Shown here piece by piece: positions 35,411-44,309 of a DNA stretch of 64,000 nucleotides (positions are counted from its first letter, which is position 1; every line of letters starts with the position of its first letter). The notes beneath the pieces are model-generated. The model did no database searches and was not told the origin of the DNA. It saw only the letters and a program-made list of their open reading frames with translations. Location of the stretch: the NCBI GenBank assembly GCA_023398165.1, contig JAEWSQ010000015.1:114216-178215 (forward strand), read 5' to 3'. Source of the DNA: Spirochaetota bacterium. GTDB lineage: Bacteria; Spirochaetota; Spirochaetia; Treponematales; Treponemataceae. The translations under genes and the position numbers were made by a program.

Positions 35411-37177
35411 ATGAAAAGATATGCCGGAGTTCTGGGTATTATGGTACTGGGTCTTGTACTTGGTTCCTGTGCTTTCAGAACGAAATCGAATATTTCTTTG
35501 AACGTTTCCAATTCCCGCTTCGATCTTACAGCGCTCAATCCTCAAGCTCTTGACGGCCGTATTACAGAAGATTCTCCCTATGTGTATTTTGCCTTTTCCA
35601 AAGAAGCTTCAGCGGCACTAAATACATTTTCATCGGACGGTAACGGCATGTCCCTTTCCGTCTCATATTCTTTGTCTCAAGACGCATCAGCTTCCGACAC
35701 TGCATTCGGTTTTCTGTATGAATCAGATTTTGCCTCTTCGCGGTCGTTGAAAAAGGCGAAACTCCCGTCCCGTCCGATGGTAAACGGAACGGTGTCAGCC
35801 TTGTCTCTGGGATCTTCTTATTTTTCACTTTCCATGGCGTTTCCCTCCGATCCTTCCAGTCCGGTGAAGGGCTTTTTTGTCTACTCTTCACGGCCCGTTC
35901 AGATCACGTCAGTTTCTCTTGAAAAGCCCTTTCTAGGATGGTCATTTACAGAAGATGTGATACAATTCGGTTTTCCTTCTTCCGGCGGAATTATACCTTC
36001 GTCGCTTGAAAAGGCTCAGTCTCAGGGGCTCGACTTTTCACAGGGAAAGACACTCGCACTTAACCCGGAAGAAACCTTTATACGCGCTTCTTTCAGAAAC
36101 AATACTCAGGATACCGGCACACTGGACAAGAGAAATTCTGTTTGTCTGGATTTTGGTCAGGAATCGTATTCTATACTCCGTTCTCCTGCACAAAAAACTG
36201 CAACGGTATACACTTCTCAGCTTCTTTCCCAGTCGCAAAAAGTTGTTTTAACCCGCAATAAAGAAATGGTTACCGGGCTGATATATACTTCATCCGATTC
36301 AGGTAAATCCGGCGCTGCGTTGTATCAGCTTAAGCCGCTTGCTTCTGATCCGGGACTTATTGTACTTTGGGATCAATCGGCATGGAGAACGGAGGACTTT
36401 GAGTTGTTTTCATGGGAGCTGTTTCCTTCGGTACTTATTCTTGATTTTAAAAATTATGCAGTCCAGGACGAGTTTTTAAGACGTCTTGCTTTTTTTACCG
36501 AGAAGAAGGGGTACACCGGAAGACTCGTAACCGATGAAGAACTCGAAGGGCAGCACGGTTTCAATGCGCATGATTACCGCCCGGAAAGTCTTGCTTCTTT
36601 TTACGCTCTTGCCGATGCCCAGAATTTTCCCCTGAATGATAAGGAGCTCCTGCTCCGTCATATACTTCTGGAACAGGGAATTCTTGCATTGAAGGGCTCT
36701 AAAATTGTAAGCGGGAAGGGAGCCCTTTTAAGTATATCTCAGGAAACTTCATTGAATCTGAGGTATACGCTTCTGGGCCATGAATGTCTTCACGGCATTT
36801 ACTTCACCAATGAACCGTTCCGCACTCATACCTCTGCCGTTTTCGCCGGAGCAGATCCCGGATCTCTGGCTTTTTTGCTCGGATATTTTTCTATAACACC
36901 TACACTCAATTACGATATTGATGACAGCTATCTGATAGAAAATGAATTCATGGCCTATCTTTTGCAGCAGAGTCTTGAACAGACATCACAGTATTTTATA
37001 AATATTTCAAACAGAGGAAGCGTTCTTAAAGCTTTGCCTGAGCTCGGATCCTACATACTTGAGACAAAGGCACAGGGATTTGTTGACAGTGCGGCGGAAT
37101 TAGAATTATTCATTTTTAACTCTTACGGGCTTTCTGCCGGCCGAATACCGCTTGTAAACAGAAAACGGTCTTTATAA
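35411..37177 (+). CDS. Large lipoprotein with HExxH metallopeptidase motif
   Basis: 588 aa. Signal peptide with lipobox LGSC (Cys20). The N-terminal 300 residues are beta-rich, with no family recognised. Near residue 455 the motif LLGHECLHGIYFTNEP carries HExxH, and ENEFMAYLLQQ about 60 residues later supplies a plausible third Glu ligand, the gluzincin pattern. Probably a surface-anchored zinc peptidase; substrate unknown. Its 3' end overlaps the convergent MBL gene by six bases. Confidence 0.75.
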   Translation: MKRYAGVLGIMVLGLVLGSCAFRTKSNISLNVSNSRFDLTALNPQALDGRITEDSPYVYFAFSKEASAALNTFSSDGNGMSLSVSYSLSQDASASDTAFGFLYESDFASSRSLKKAKLPSRPMVNGTVSALSLGSSYFSLSMAFPSDPSSPVKGFFVYSSRPVQITSVSLEKPFLGWSFTEDVIQFGFPSSGGIIPSSLEKAQSQGLDFSQGKTLALNPEETFIRASFRNNTQDTGTLDKRNSVCLDFGQESYSILRSPAQKTATVYTSQLLSQSQKVVLTRNKEMVTGLIYTSSDSGKSGAALYQLKPLASDPGLIVLWDQSAWRTEDFELFSWELFPSVLILDFKNYAVQDEFLRRLAFFTEKKGYTGRLVTDEELEGQHGFNAHDYRPESLASFYALADAQNFPLNDKELLLRHILLEQGILALKGSKIVSGKGALLSISQETSLNLRYTLLGHECLHGIYFTNEPFRTHTSAVFAGADPGSLAFLLGYFSITPTLNYDIDDSYLIENEFMAYLLQQSLEQTSQYFINISNRGSVLKALPELGSYILETKAQGFVDSAAELELFIFNSYGLSAGRIPLVNRKRSL

Positions 37178-37753
37178 TCCGTTTACCGGCCTGAGCGCTA
37201 TTGAAAGGTTGAATTGTTTTTCCGCAGCAACCGAAGAAGGCGGTCCATGTCCGGGCATTATAACGGTGTCGTCATTCTGCGTGAGAATTTTATTATGAAC
37301 ATTGGACAGAAGCATTTTCTCCGCATATGCGTTGTTTGTCGTTCCAAGCATCGATGCAGAGAGCGCATCTCCGGTGAAAAGCACTTTTCCTATTTTATAC
37401 ACCATAGAATCGGGAGTATGACCCGGTACCGACATATGAGTTACGGTTAAACCAGCCGTCTGAATTATACCGTCCCCTTTTAATATCTGTGTGTCGTTGC
37501 CGGCAACTTCATAGTCTGCCGCGTAAACCTGGGGTTTATAAATTTTCCGAATAGTGGAAAGGCCTCTAAGGTGGCTTTCATGATTGTGGGTAATCAGCAC
37601 AGCTTCCAAAGAATAACGTTCCATCTCTATCTGCTCAAGGATTTCTTTGGTTATTTTACCGGGATCAATAATAAGCGCTGTTTTAGCTTCGGGATTCGTT
37701 ACAACATAGCAGTTGGAAAAACCTTCCAGAGAAAGATGAAAGTATATTTTCAT
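37172..37753 (-). CDS. Glyoxalase II-like metallo-beta-lactamase-fold hydrolase
   Basis: 193 aa. The MBL fold is clear: ALIIDPGK, THNHESHLRGL, VPGHTPDSMVY, LFTGDALSASM, and MPGHGPPSS. In the first metal motif (HxHxDH) the Asp is Ser, so one of the second-metal ligands is lost. Close in size to small YcbL/GloB-like thioester hydrolases. Start overlaps the stop of the pentapeptide gene by four bases. Confidence 0.87.
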   Translation of the reverse strand: MKIYFHLSLEGFSNCYVVTNPEAKTALIIDPGKITKEILEQIEMERYSLEAVLITHNHESHLRGLSTIRKIYKPQVYAADYEVAGNDTQILKGDGIIQTAGLTVTHMSVPGHTPDSMVYKIGKVLFTGDALSASMLGTTNNAYAEKMLLSNVHNKILTQNDDTVIMPGHGPPSSVAAEKQFNLSIALRPVNGL

Positions 37754-38376
37754 TCGCCGGCCTCTGGAGAGAAAAGCGCCTCACGGGTATTGGATAATTT
37801 AAAAGAGACATTTTCCTGCGTTATCTCATAGAAAGCAGTTTTTTTAATATTGCAGTTTCTAAGGGATGTATTATAAAGGTTTGAACGGATGAAACGGGAG
37901 TTATACAGATCGGAATCGTCAAAAGAGGACTGATGCGCGGTAATCCCGCAAAAATTATTATGTACAAGATCAGAGTTTGTAAAGAGGACATGAGAAAAGG
38001 TTGAACCTGCAAAAGATGTAAACTGCATGTTTGAAGCAATAAGATTGCAGTCGGCAAACATGGAAAAATCAAACATGGACATGCGTATACGCAGCTGTTC
38101 TGAATGAATATTCATAAACGAGCAGTTAAAGAATTTGCATCCGTAAAAACGTTTTCCGCTTAAATCCATATTTGAAAAACTGAGTCCGGAAGCATTCATT
38201 CCGACTATCTTATCGTTGTTAAGTATGTAATCCCGTAATGACATTTCAATATCAGCTGCTATAGGCGAATGTTCAAAGCAGAATTCGTGGGTCAGCAGTC
38301 TGTCGTTTTCAGCATCGAAGAATGACAGAGAAGATTTTTGACAGGAAGGGTGTGTACAGGATGTTATTGAAAACAT
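37750..38376 (-). CDS. Pentapeptide-repeat-like protein
   Basis: 208 aa. After an N-terminal Cys/His-containing stretch (CTHPSC...CFEH), residues about 60-190 show loose A(N/D)LXX pentapeptides (SFSNMDLSG, CKFFNCSFM, ADCNLIASNMQFTSF, SDLVHNNF, DDSDLYNSRFIRSNLYNTSL), which form a right-handed quadrilateral helix. Function unknown. SD AGGA eight bases ahead. 17 bases from the divergent zinc-ribbon gene. Confidence 0.8.
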   Translation of the reverse strand: MFSITSCTHPSCQKSSLSFFDAENDRLLTHEFCFEHSPIAADIEMSLRDYILNNDKIVGMNASGLSFSNMDLSGKRFYGCKFFNCSFMNIHSEQLRIRMSMFDFSMFADCNLIASNMQFTSFAGSTFSHVLFTNSDLVHNNFCGITAHQSSFDDSDLYNSRFIRSNLYNTSLRNCNIKKTAFYEITQENVSFKLSNTREALFSPEAGE

Positions 38377-38393
38377 GACTACATCCTAAGGCA

Positions 38394-38714
38394 TTGCCAA
38401 AAAATAGTCAAATACATTATCATATCTGTATGTGCTGGAAATGCAAAAACATAATAGATATCTCAAGTCCGGTATACAGGACTTCGGTGTGTTCTTTCTG
38501 CGGTGCGGATCTTCATTCCTGTTTAAACTGCCGTCACTACAGTCCCGGTTCCCATTATGATTGTCATGAGACAGTGGACGAGCTTGTAAAGGACAAGGAA
38601 CGCTCAAATTTCTGTGACTGGTTTTCAGTGAAGGCTGAATTCGGCGGAACGGGAACCGGGACAAAAAAGACAGACGATGCAAAAAAAGCCTTTAATTCGC
38701 TTTTTGGTGACTGA
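38394..38714 (+). CDS. Small zinc-ribbon protein
   Basis: 106 aa with a TTG start (AAGG close ahead); an ATG at 38430 is possible but has no SD. Contains two CxxC pairs (CWKC, CSFC) plus CLNC and a His/Cys-rich region (CRHYSPGSHYDCHE), i.e. one or two zinc ribbons, then a charged low-complexity C-terminus. Two bases before murI, so co-transcribed. Function unknown. Confidence 0.75.
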   Translation: MPKNSQIHYHICMCWKCKNIIDISSPVYRTSVCSFCGADLHSCLNCRHYSPGSHYDCHETVDELVKDKERSNFCDWFSVKAEFGGTGTGTKKTDDAKKAFNSLFGD

Positions 38715-38716
38715 TA

Positions 38717-39526
38717 ATGAGTTATAATTTTGCCTTTATTGATTCAGGAACCGGCGGGATTCCGTATATGCTTTATCTTTCACAAAAATATCCGGGTTTT
38801 TCGAGTATGTATGTCGCTGATACAGAAAATTTTCCTTACGGTGAAAAATCGCATGACTTGATAATAGAAGTGCTCTCGGGATTAGTGGAAAGAGTACTAG
38901 AGAAAGGTAAACCGGAAGTAATAGTAATTGCCTGTAATACGATGTCTGTTACCGCGCTCAGCGCCTTGCGCGAAAAATTTTCCGTGCCCTTTATCGGAAC
39001 AGTACCAGCAATAAAACTCGCACGTTCAATAACAAAAAATAGAAAAATCGGATTATTAGCAACCGACAGAACCGTACAGGAACCATACACCGATAAACTG
39101 ATCGCAGACTTTGCATCAGACTGCACTGTGTACAGGAGAGGGGATGCACAGCTGGTATCGTTTATAGAAAACAAATATTTTTTGTCGACAAAAGAAGAAC
39201 GGTATAAAGCCTTGGAAGGCTCATATACGTATTTTTCATCGTGCGGTATAGATACACTGATACTTGCCTGTACACATTTTATTCATATGACAGACGAAAT
39301 TAAAGAACTATTCGGTCCCGGTGTTGCCGTAATAGATTCACGGGAAGGTGTTGTTAATCAGGCTGTCAGGATTATTGAACGTACCGGTAATGATGCTCAT
39401 CATACTCCATGCAGCCAGAGGTCATCTGTTTTTTATTATACCGGGAACAAGGATGAAAAGACGGCAGCATCGTATGAGTCACTTATGAAAACACTGGGAG
39501 TATTGTGGGGCGGAAAACTTCCATAA
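38717..39526 (+). CDS. murI: Glutamate racemase
   Basis: Supplies D-glutamate for peptidoglycan. 269 aa. FIDSGTGGIPYM with catalytic Asp/Ser, YVADTENFPYGEKS, the first catalytic Cys in IACNTMSV (about 74) and the second in ILACTHFIHM (about 185), with VIDSREGV at the end. Co-transcribed with the zinc-ribbon gene. Confidence 0.95.
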   Translation: MSYNFAFIDSGTGGIPYMLYLSQKYPGFSSMYVADTENFPYGEKSHDLIIEVLSGLVERVLEKGKPEVIVIACNTMSVTALSALREKFSVPFIGTVPAIKLARSITKNRKIGLLATDRTVQEPYTDKLIADFASDCTVYRRGDAQLVSFIENKYFLSTKEERYKALEGSYTYFSSCGIDTLILACTHFIHMTDEIKELFGPGVAVIDSREGVVNQAVRIIERTGNDAHHTPCSQRSSVFYYTGNKDEKTAASYESLMKTLGVLWGGKLP

Positions 39527-39549
39527 TAACGGTATTATTTTTCTTTTTC

Positions 39550-39578
39550 TTGCATTTTCATCTTTTTCGTCCTAGAAT
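39550..39578 (+). promoter_or_regulatory. Predicted promoter of the 39614 membrane-protein gene
   Basis: TTGCAT, 17-base spacer, TAGAAT, 35 bases before the ATG. Confidence 0.65.
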
Positions 39579-39613
39579 AACAGCATAGAATGTAAATGAA
39601 TAAAGGAGTTTCT

Positions 39614-40108
39614 ATGGCAGTATCAAAGAAAAAAACACTGGGTGTTATTATTCTTCAATTGGCGCTTGCTTTATTTCTTGTTTTTTCAGGAATAAAGGCT
39701 CTTCAGGTTACGTATGCATCGGACGCTTCACTGGGAAAAAAAATCAGTGCAGCCTTTAACAGAGCCGCAGCCGGATACACCGGGAATGAACTCGTTTCAG
39801 CAGTTGATCAAATTATTGAGAGTAAGGAAACTGCAACACTGATTATTGTTATTCTTGCCGTATGTGAACTGGTTGCCGGAGCTTTTCTTGCAGTAAATTT
39901 CTTCGTCGATACCGGAAAATTCACCGACATAATTTTATTAATAATTATGGGGGTATGGATCGTAATACTTATCTTTGTTGATATTATAGGATCAGGAGGG
40001 CTTGTAAACGGAGCTTTTGAAGATCTTTCATCGTTCCTCGCTTTTTCGAGAAGCCTTTCATCACATCTTCTGGTACTAGGGGCGATTTTAATAGTATCAA
40101 AACGGTAA
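39614..40108 (+). CDS. Hypothetical four-helix membrane protein
   Basis: 164 aa, start fixed by AAGGAG five bases before the ATG at 39614. Four hydrophobic helices (residues about 8-28, 70-92, 100-125, 145-162), with a soluble segment between the first two (SDASLGKKISAAFNRAAAGYTGNEL). Unknown family; monocistronic. Confidence 0.75.
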   Translation: MAVSKKKTLGVIILQLALALFLVFSGIKALQVTYASDASLGKKISAAFNRAAAGYTGNELVSAVDQIIESKETATLIIVILAVCELVAGAFLAVNFFVDTGKFTDIILLIIMGVWIVILIFVDIIGSGGLVNGAFEDLSSFLAFSRSLSSHLLVLGAILIVSKR

Positions 40109-40126
40109 TATTCCAAAACCTGAAAT

Positions 40127-40173
40127 AAAAAGTTCACGGCAAGTTTATTACAGCTTCCGCGTGAACTTTTTTT
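40127..40173 (+). terminator. Terminator after the 39614 gene
   Basis: Stem AAAAGTTCACG / CGTGAACTTTT with T-run; long 22-base loop. Confidence 0.75.
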
Positions 40174-40183
40174 CATTTAAACT

Positions 40184-40382
40184 CCGCTCATCCCCTGAGC
40201 GTTCGTTCAGAATGCGAACACAATAATTTTCTCTTCCCCTATGCGATAAGCCGCTCATCCCCTGAGCATCCGTACAGGGTGCGAACACAATAATCTCTCT
40301 TCCCCTATGCGATAAGCCGCTCTTCCCCTGAGCGTTCGTACAGGGTGCGAACACAATAATCTCTCTTTCCCTATGCGTTAAC
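40184..40382 (+). repeat. Tandem repeat, three copies of 67/66/66 bp
   Basis: Copies at 40184-40250, 40251-40316 and 40317-40382. Each begins CCGCTC(A/T)TCCCCTGAGC, has a GTTCG...CGAAC inverted repeat and ends CCTATGCG(A/T)TAA. The second and third are closest. No spacers, so not CRISPR. Confidence 0.95.
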
Positions 40383-40527
40383 CCGTAAAAATACAAAAGC
40401 CCCGGCTTTCAGCCGAAGGCTTTTGTGTTTTTATCGGGTTCAACGTAGAGTGCGGCGGCTTTAGTCCGCTGCACGCCTGCTTAACCGGCAGGCATAAGCC
40501 TACCGGCTTTGCCTGTCCGGTTTAAGC
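40380..40527. repeat. Cluster of long imperfect palindromes beside tRNA-Arg
   Basis: Arms of about 22-23 bp at 40380-40401 and 40418-40440 enclose a CGGCT-TTC-AGCCG hairpin; a GC-rich hairpin at 40452-40472; and a second large imperfect inverted repeat, arms 40479-40493 and 40511-40527, whose right arm touches the tRNA 3' end. No gene fits in this stretch. Confidence 0.8.
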
Positions 40528-40600
40528 GATCCATAGACGAATCGAACGTCCGACCTGCTGCTTAGGAGGCAACCGCTCTATCCTACTGAGCTAATGGATC
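40527..40600 (-). tRNA. tRNA-Arg (anticodon CCU)
   Basis: 74-nt cloverleaf on the minus strand: acceptor GATCCAT / ATGGATC, D-stem GCTC/GAGC, anticodon loop CTCCTAA (anticodon CCT), T-loop TTCGATT. CCA is not encoded. It reads AGG arginine codons. Confidence 0.95.
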
Positions 40601-40811
40601 ATACGAAGCCTCATTTTAGCCGAAATTTCTTTTTTTTACAACAGGATTAAGAAATTTAACGGACGGAATGCAGCCCAAACAAGATGGTTGCGGGGGAGAC
40701 TGGAAAGATAACGGTTTTTTGTTGCTATTTCACGGTTTCTTAATTATAATTAAACATACTTTATCTGAACTGAAAACTTACTGTAAAGCTGGTGTTTCTA
40801 GAGGAGGAACC

Positions 40812-42284
40812 ATGTATAGTTTGATTTTGCTGCTGGTCTTTTTACTCATAATGATAGCAGTCGGCGTATGGGGTATGAAGAAAACTTCTACTCTTAATGA
40901 TTTTTTCCTGGGCGGAAGGTCCATCGGTCCATGGGTATCTGCCTTCGCATACGGCACTACGTATTTTTCCGCAGTTGTATTCATAGGCTTTGCAGGAAAA
41001 CAGGGCTGGGGGTTCGGTCTTAATGCTGTTCTTATCGGTATAGGAAATGCGGTACTCGGTGCTATGCTTGCATGGCTTTTTTTCGCCCGGAGAACCCGTA
41101 TAATGACTCAAAATCTGAATACTATGACAATGCCCGAGTTTTTGGAAGCCCGCTATAACAGCGAGCATATGAAAATGATTGCGGCGCTCATTATTTTTAT
41201 CTTCCTTTTACCGTATTCGGCCTCGGTTTTTAAAGGTTTAGGTCATTTATTCGAAACGACATTTCATATTTCATTTGATTTTGCCCTTCTTATTCTTGTT
41301 ACCATAACAGGTATTTATCTTGTTCTCGGCGGATACTTTGCGGTGACTGTCACCGATTTTATCCAGGGTTTCATAATGCTTGCAGGCGCCATCGGAATGG
41401 TTGCTGTCATTACCATAAAAGCAGGCGGTCTTGGCGAAGCAATTACCTCTATTCAATCCAACTATGATCTTCATGTCCCCTCTGCAAAACAGCCGTCATT
41501 GCTTACTATTGCGTCTCTCATTTTTATGACCAGTTTTGGAACATGGGGACTTCCTCAGATGGTGCAGAAATTCTATGCAATTAAAAATGAAAAAGTAATA
41601 AATAAGGCAGCTCTCATTACCACAATTTTTGCTTTAATAATCGGCGTGTCTGCTTATTTTACCGGTGCAATGAGCCATGTCTTTTTTACTCCCGATACTC
41701 TTCCTAAACTTGCTAACGGCTCCATCAATTTCGATATGATAATTCCCACTCTTTTATCGCAGCAGCTCCCCGAAGTTTTACTGGCTGTAATAATGCTTTT
41801 AGTGTTATCGGCCTCAATGTCGACACTTGCTTCCATAATTCTGGTTTCATCTTCTGCAATAACAATCGATCTGTATAAAGGGTATCTTCATAAAGAAGTA
41901 AGTGAAAAACAGTCTGTTCTTCTCATGCGCATACTTTCAGCTGTTTTCATCCTCTGCTCCTATATAATTTCGAAGCTTCAGATAGGGTTTATTGTAACAC
42001 TTATGTCGCTGTCATGGGGTGTTCTTTCCGGATCATTTATGGCTCCGTATATACTGGGTATTTTCAGCAGAAAAATAACGAAGGTTGGAGCCTACGCCGG
42101 TATATACTGCGGAGCAGGTTCAGCAATAATACTTACAATGGTTCTCGGTTCAGCAAATTCGCCTCTTGCATCATCAATTGCAATGATTATTCCTTTCATT
42201 ATTGTTCCTGTGGTGAGTTTGTTTTCCAAAAAAGTTGACGCTGACGTTGTTGAAAAGGCTTTTACCGGACTCGGTAAGAAATAA
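40812..42284 (+). CDS. Sodium:solute symporter (SSS family)
   Basis: 490 aa from the ATG at 40812 (GAGGAGGAAC in front). About 13 membrane helices. DFFLGGRSIGPWVSAFAYGTTYFSAVVFIGFAGKQGWG is the family's helix 2-3 region (Na and substrate site), and ITGIYLVLGGYFAVTVTDFIQGFIM its helix 6. Substrate (proline, pantothenate, sugar or organic acid) not resolved. Preceded by ~210 bases with no feature beyond tRNA-Arg. Confidence 0.92.
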   Translation: MYSLILLLVFLLIMIAVGVWGMKKTSTLNDFFLGGRSIGPWVSAFAYGTTYFSAVVFIGFAGKQGWGFGLNAVLIGIGNAVLGAMLAWLFFARRTRIMTQNLNTMTMPEFLEARYNSEHMKMIAALIIFIFLLPYSASVFKGLGHLFETTFHISFDFALLILVTITGIYLVLGGYFAVTVTDFIQGFIMLAGAIGMVAVITIKAGGLGEAITSIQSNYDLHVPSAKQPSLLTIASLIFMTSFGTWGLPQMVQKFYAIKNEKVINKAALITTIFALIIGVSAYFTGAMSHVFFTPDTLPKLANGSINFDMIIPTLLSQQLPEVLLAVIMLLVLSASMSTLASIILVSSSAITIDLYKGYLHKEVSEKQSVLLMRILSAVFILCSYIISKLQIGFIVTLMSLSWGVLSGSFMAPYILGIFSRKITKVGAYAGIYCGAGSAIILTMVLGSANSPLASSIAMIIPFIIVPVVSLFSKKVDADVVEKAFTGLGKK

Positions 42285-42324
42285 AACATACATAGATTCA
42301 GGACAATTCATCTGCGGATGCATG

Positions 42325-42376
42325 AAGCGCACCTCCAAGGCCGGAAAAACAATCCGTTTTGGAGGCGCTTTTTTAT
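42325..42376 (+). terminator. Terminator of the symporter gene
   Basis: Stem AGCGC-ACCTCCAA / TTGGAGGCGCT with an inner hairpin and a T6 tail. Confidence 0.8.
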
Positions 42377-42429
42377 CAGGCAGGGGTAATAAAGACAGCA
42401 CAAGTAGTTCTGATTGTAGTAAAACTCAT

Positions 42430-44190
42430 TTATTCTCCCTGTACGGCTTTTTCGAAATCTTCAATAGGCATTGGTTTGTAGAAAAAATATCCCTGAGCCC
42501 GGTGGCACTCGATGCTCCGTAAGAAATCCGCCTGTTCCTTTGTTTCGACTCCTTCTGCGATTGTGGGAAGATTGATCGATCGTGACATACCTACAACCGA
42601 TGAGAGTATATTTTTTCCCCTTCCGAGGGTGTCGGCGCCGGAAAGAAAGTTTAGATCTATTTTAAGAGCATCAACTGGAATATCTTTAAGCATATTGAGT
42701 GAAGAGTATCCTGAACCGAAGTCGTCCATTAAAACAGTGAATCCGTGTTCATGAAATTCATTAAGTACGTCTATAAGCTGAAACGCATTATTAGTATACG
42801 CACTCTCTGTTATTTCCAGTTCCAATAGATCAGGGGGAATACCGTATTTTTCTACAAGATCCCGGATTATTGAGACGAGCTGGGGATTATAAAGGTTCAC
42901 ACGTGAAATATTAACTGATATGGGCAATACCTTTTTCCCGGCATCGATCCATTTTTTTATGAGTTTGCAGGTTCCCTCCCAAATAAAGGCATCAAGCTCC
43001 ATAATAAATCCGTTTTTCTCGAAGACCGGAATAAATTTCCCCGGAGGAATAAGCCCTTTTTGAGGATGTTTCCAGCGGACAAGGGCTTCCGCTCCTACAA
43101 TTTTCTCTGTATCGAGGCTGCATTTAGGCTGCAGATATATTACGAATTGATTTGTTTCAAGAGCATCTTTCATGTCATTCACGATTTCCTGCTCTTCCAT
43201 CAGTTTTTCTCTCAGAATATCGTCATAATATGCATACCGTGTAATATAATTTCCCTTGATCGTTTTCAAAGCAAGCGTTGCACGGTCTATCATAATATCC
43301 ACAGGAACGGTAATGTCGTGAATCACATAGAGACCGAAACACAGAATAATTTCAATATTAAGGCTGTACTGCCTCATGCATTCAAGATATTTTTCAATCA
43401 TTAATGCCACATTTTCTTCAGAATGAGGGAAGCACATTACAAAGACATCGGCTTCAAGCCTTCCGTAGGTGCCGTTTTCACCAACATTTTTTTTCAAAAC
43501 CCCGGCAATAAATTTTAAGAGGGCATCACCTTCTTTATGCCCTAATAATTCATTTATTACCTTGAATTTTTCAATGTCGAAACGGACGAGAACATAGGAT
43601 ACTGTTCTATTTTTTTCAATCATCTCCTGTGTTTTAATGATGAACATATGACGGTTATATATACCGGTCAACTGATCATATTCGACAAGCTGCTGATATT
43701 CGTTTTTTGACTGGGTTATGAGATTTAAAAGAATCCGTTCTTCCTCATGCTGTTTCTTCATCATAGCATTCTGTACTAACAGTCTGTCATTTTCCTGCCG
43801 TGCCAGAATGTTCTGTACTCTGAGCCTTGCTATATGGGGTTTGACCGGTTTTACTAAAAAGTCGGTAGCACCGAGTTCCAGAGAAATAAACTCTCCGTCA
43901 ACCTCTCCTGATGCGCTGACAACAATAACCGGTATACTTTTTAATACATCATCCTCCCGCATCTCTTTCAGGACTGTGTATCCGTCTTTTTCGGGCATAA
44001 CGAGATCCAAAATAACAATATCGATTGCTGTTTTATGCTTGTTAAGGAGATTCATCGCTGCAACACCGTTTTCTGCCTGAAGAATCGTAAAATCAAACTG
44101 AAAAATCTTTGACATAATATCGCGGTTCATTTCCATGTCATCGACAACAAGCATTGTTTTATTCGGCATTGCTTTGAGCACTTTCTCCAT
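42430..44190 (-). CDS. Response regulator with degenerate GGDEF and active EAL domain
   Basis: 586 aa. REC domain (residues about 10-125): DDMEMNRD, phospho-Asp in VILDLVMP, Lys in FLVKPVKP. GGDEF-like domain whose active site is GRLEADVF instead of RGGDEF, so no cyclase activity expected. EAL domain (about 330-580) with EALVRW, the DDFGSGYSSL loop and KIDLNF, and PTIAEGVET, so a cyclic-di-GMP phosphodiesterase. ATG chosen at 44190 with GGGAGGG as SD. 120 bases downstream of the hybrid kinase, its probable partner. Confidence 0.92.
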   Translation of the reverse strand: MEKVLKAMPNKTMLVVDDMEMNRDIMSKIFQFDFTILQAENGVAAMNLLNKHKTAIDIVILDLVMPEKDGYTVLKEMREDDVLKSIPVIVVSASGEVDGEFISLELGATDFLVKPVKPHIARLRVQNILARQENDRLLVQNAMMKKQHEEERILLNLITQSKNEYQQLVEYDQLTGIYNRHMFIIKTQEMIEKNRTVSYVLVRFDIEKFKVINELLGHKEGDALLKFIAGVLKKNVGENGTYGRLEADVFVMCFPHSEENVALMIEKYLECMRQYSLNIEIILCFGLYVIHDITVPVDIMIDRATLALKTIKGNYITRYAYYDDILREKLMEEQEIVNDMKDALETNQFVIYLQPKCSLDTEKIVGAEALVRWKHPQKGLIPPGKFIPVFEKNGFIMELDAFIWEGTCKLIKKWIDAGKKVLPISVNISRVNLYNPQLVSIIRDLVEKYGIPPDLLELEITESAYTNNAFQLIDVLNEFHEHGFTVLMDDFGSGYSSLNMLKDIPVDALKIDLNFLSGADTLGRGKNILSSVVGMSRSINLPTIAEGVETKEQADFLRSIECHRAQGYFFYKPMPIEDFEKAVQGE

Positions 44191-44309
44191 TGCATCCCTC
44201 CCGGATTTCATCCGCCCATACCAGTATATATTGTATCATATCTTCATATATTTGCAATTGACTATAATGAAAGTGTGTTTGCAGTACTGTAAAAAACGGT
44301 TTCATCATT

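Noticed and set aside
40184..40382. CRISPR array
   Set aside because: The units are contiguous with no unique spacers, and no cas genes are nearby.
40148..40396. 82-codon frame through the 66-bp repeats
   Set aside because: Periodic product simply mirrors the DNA repeat; it also runs over a terminator.
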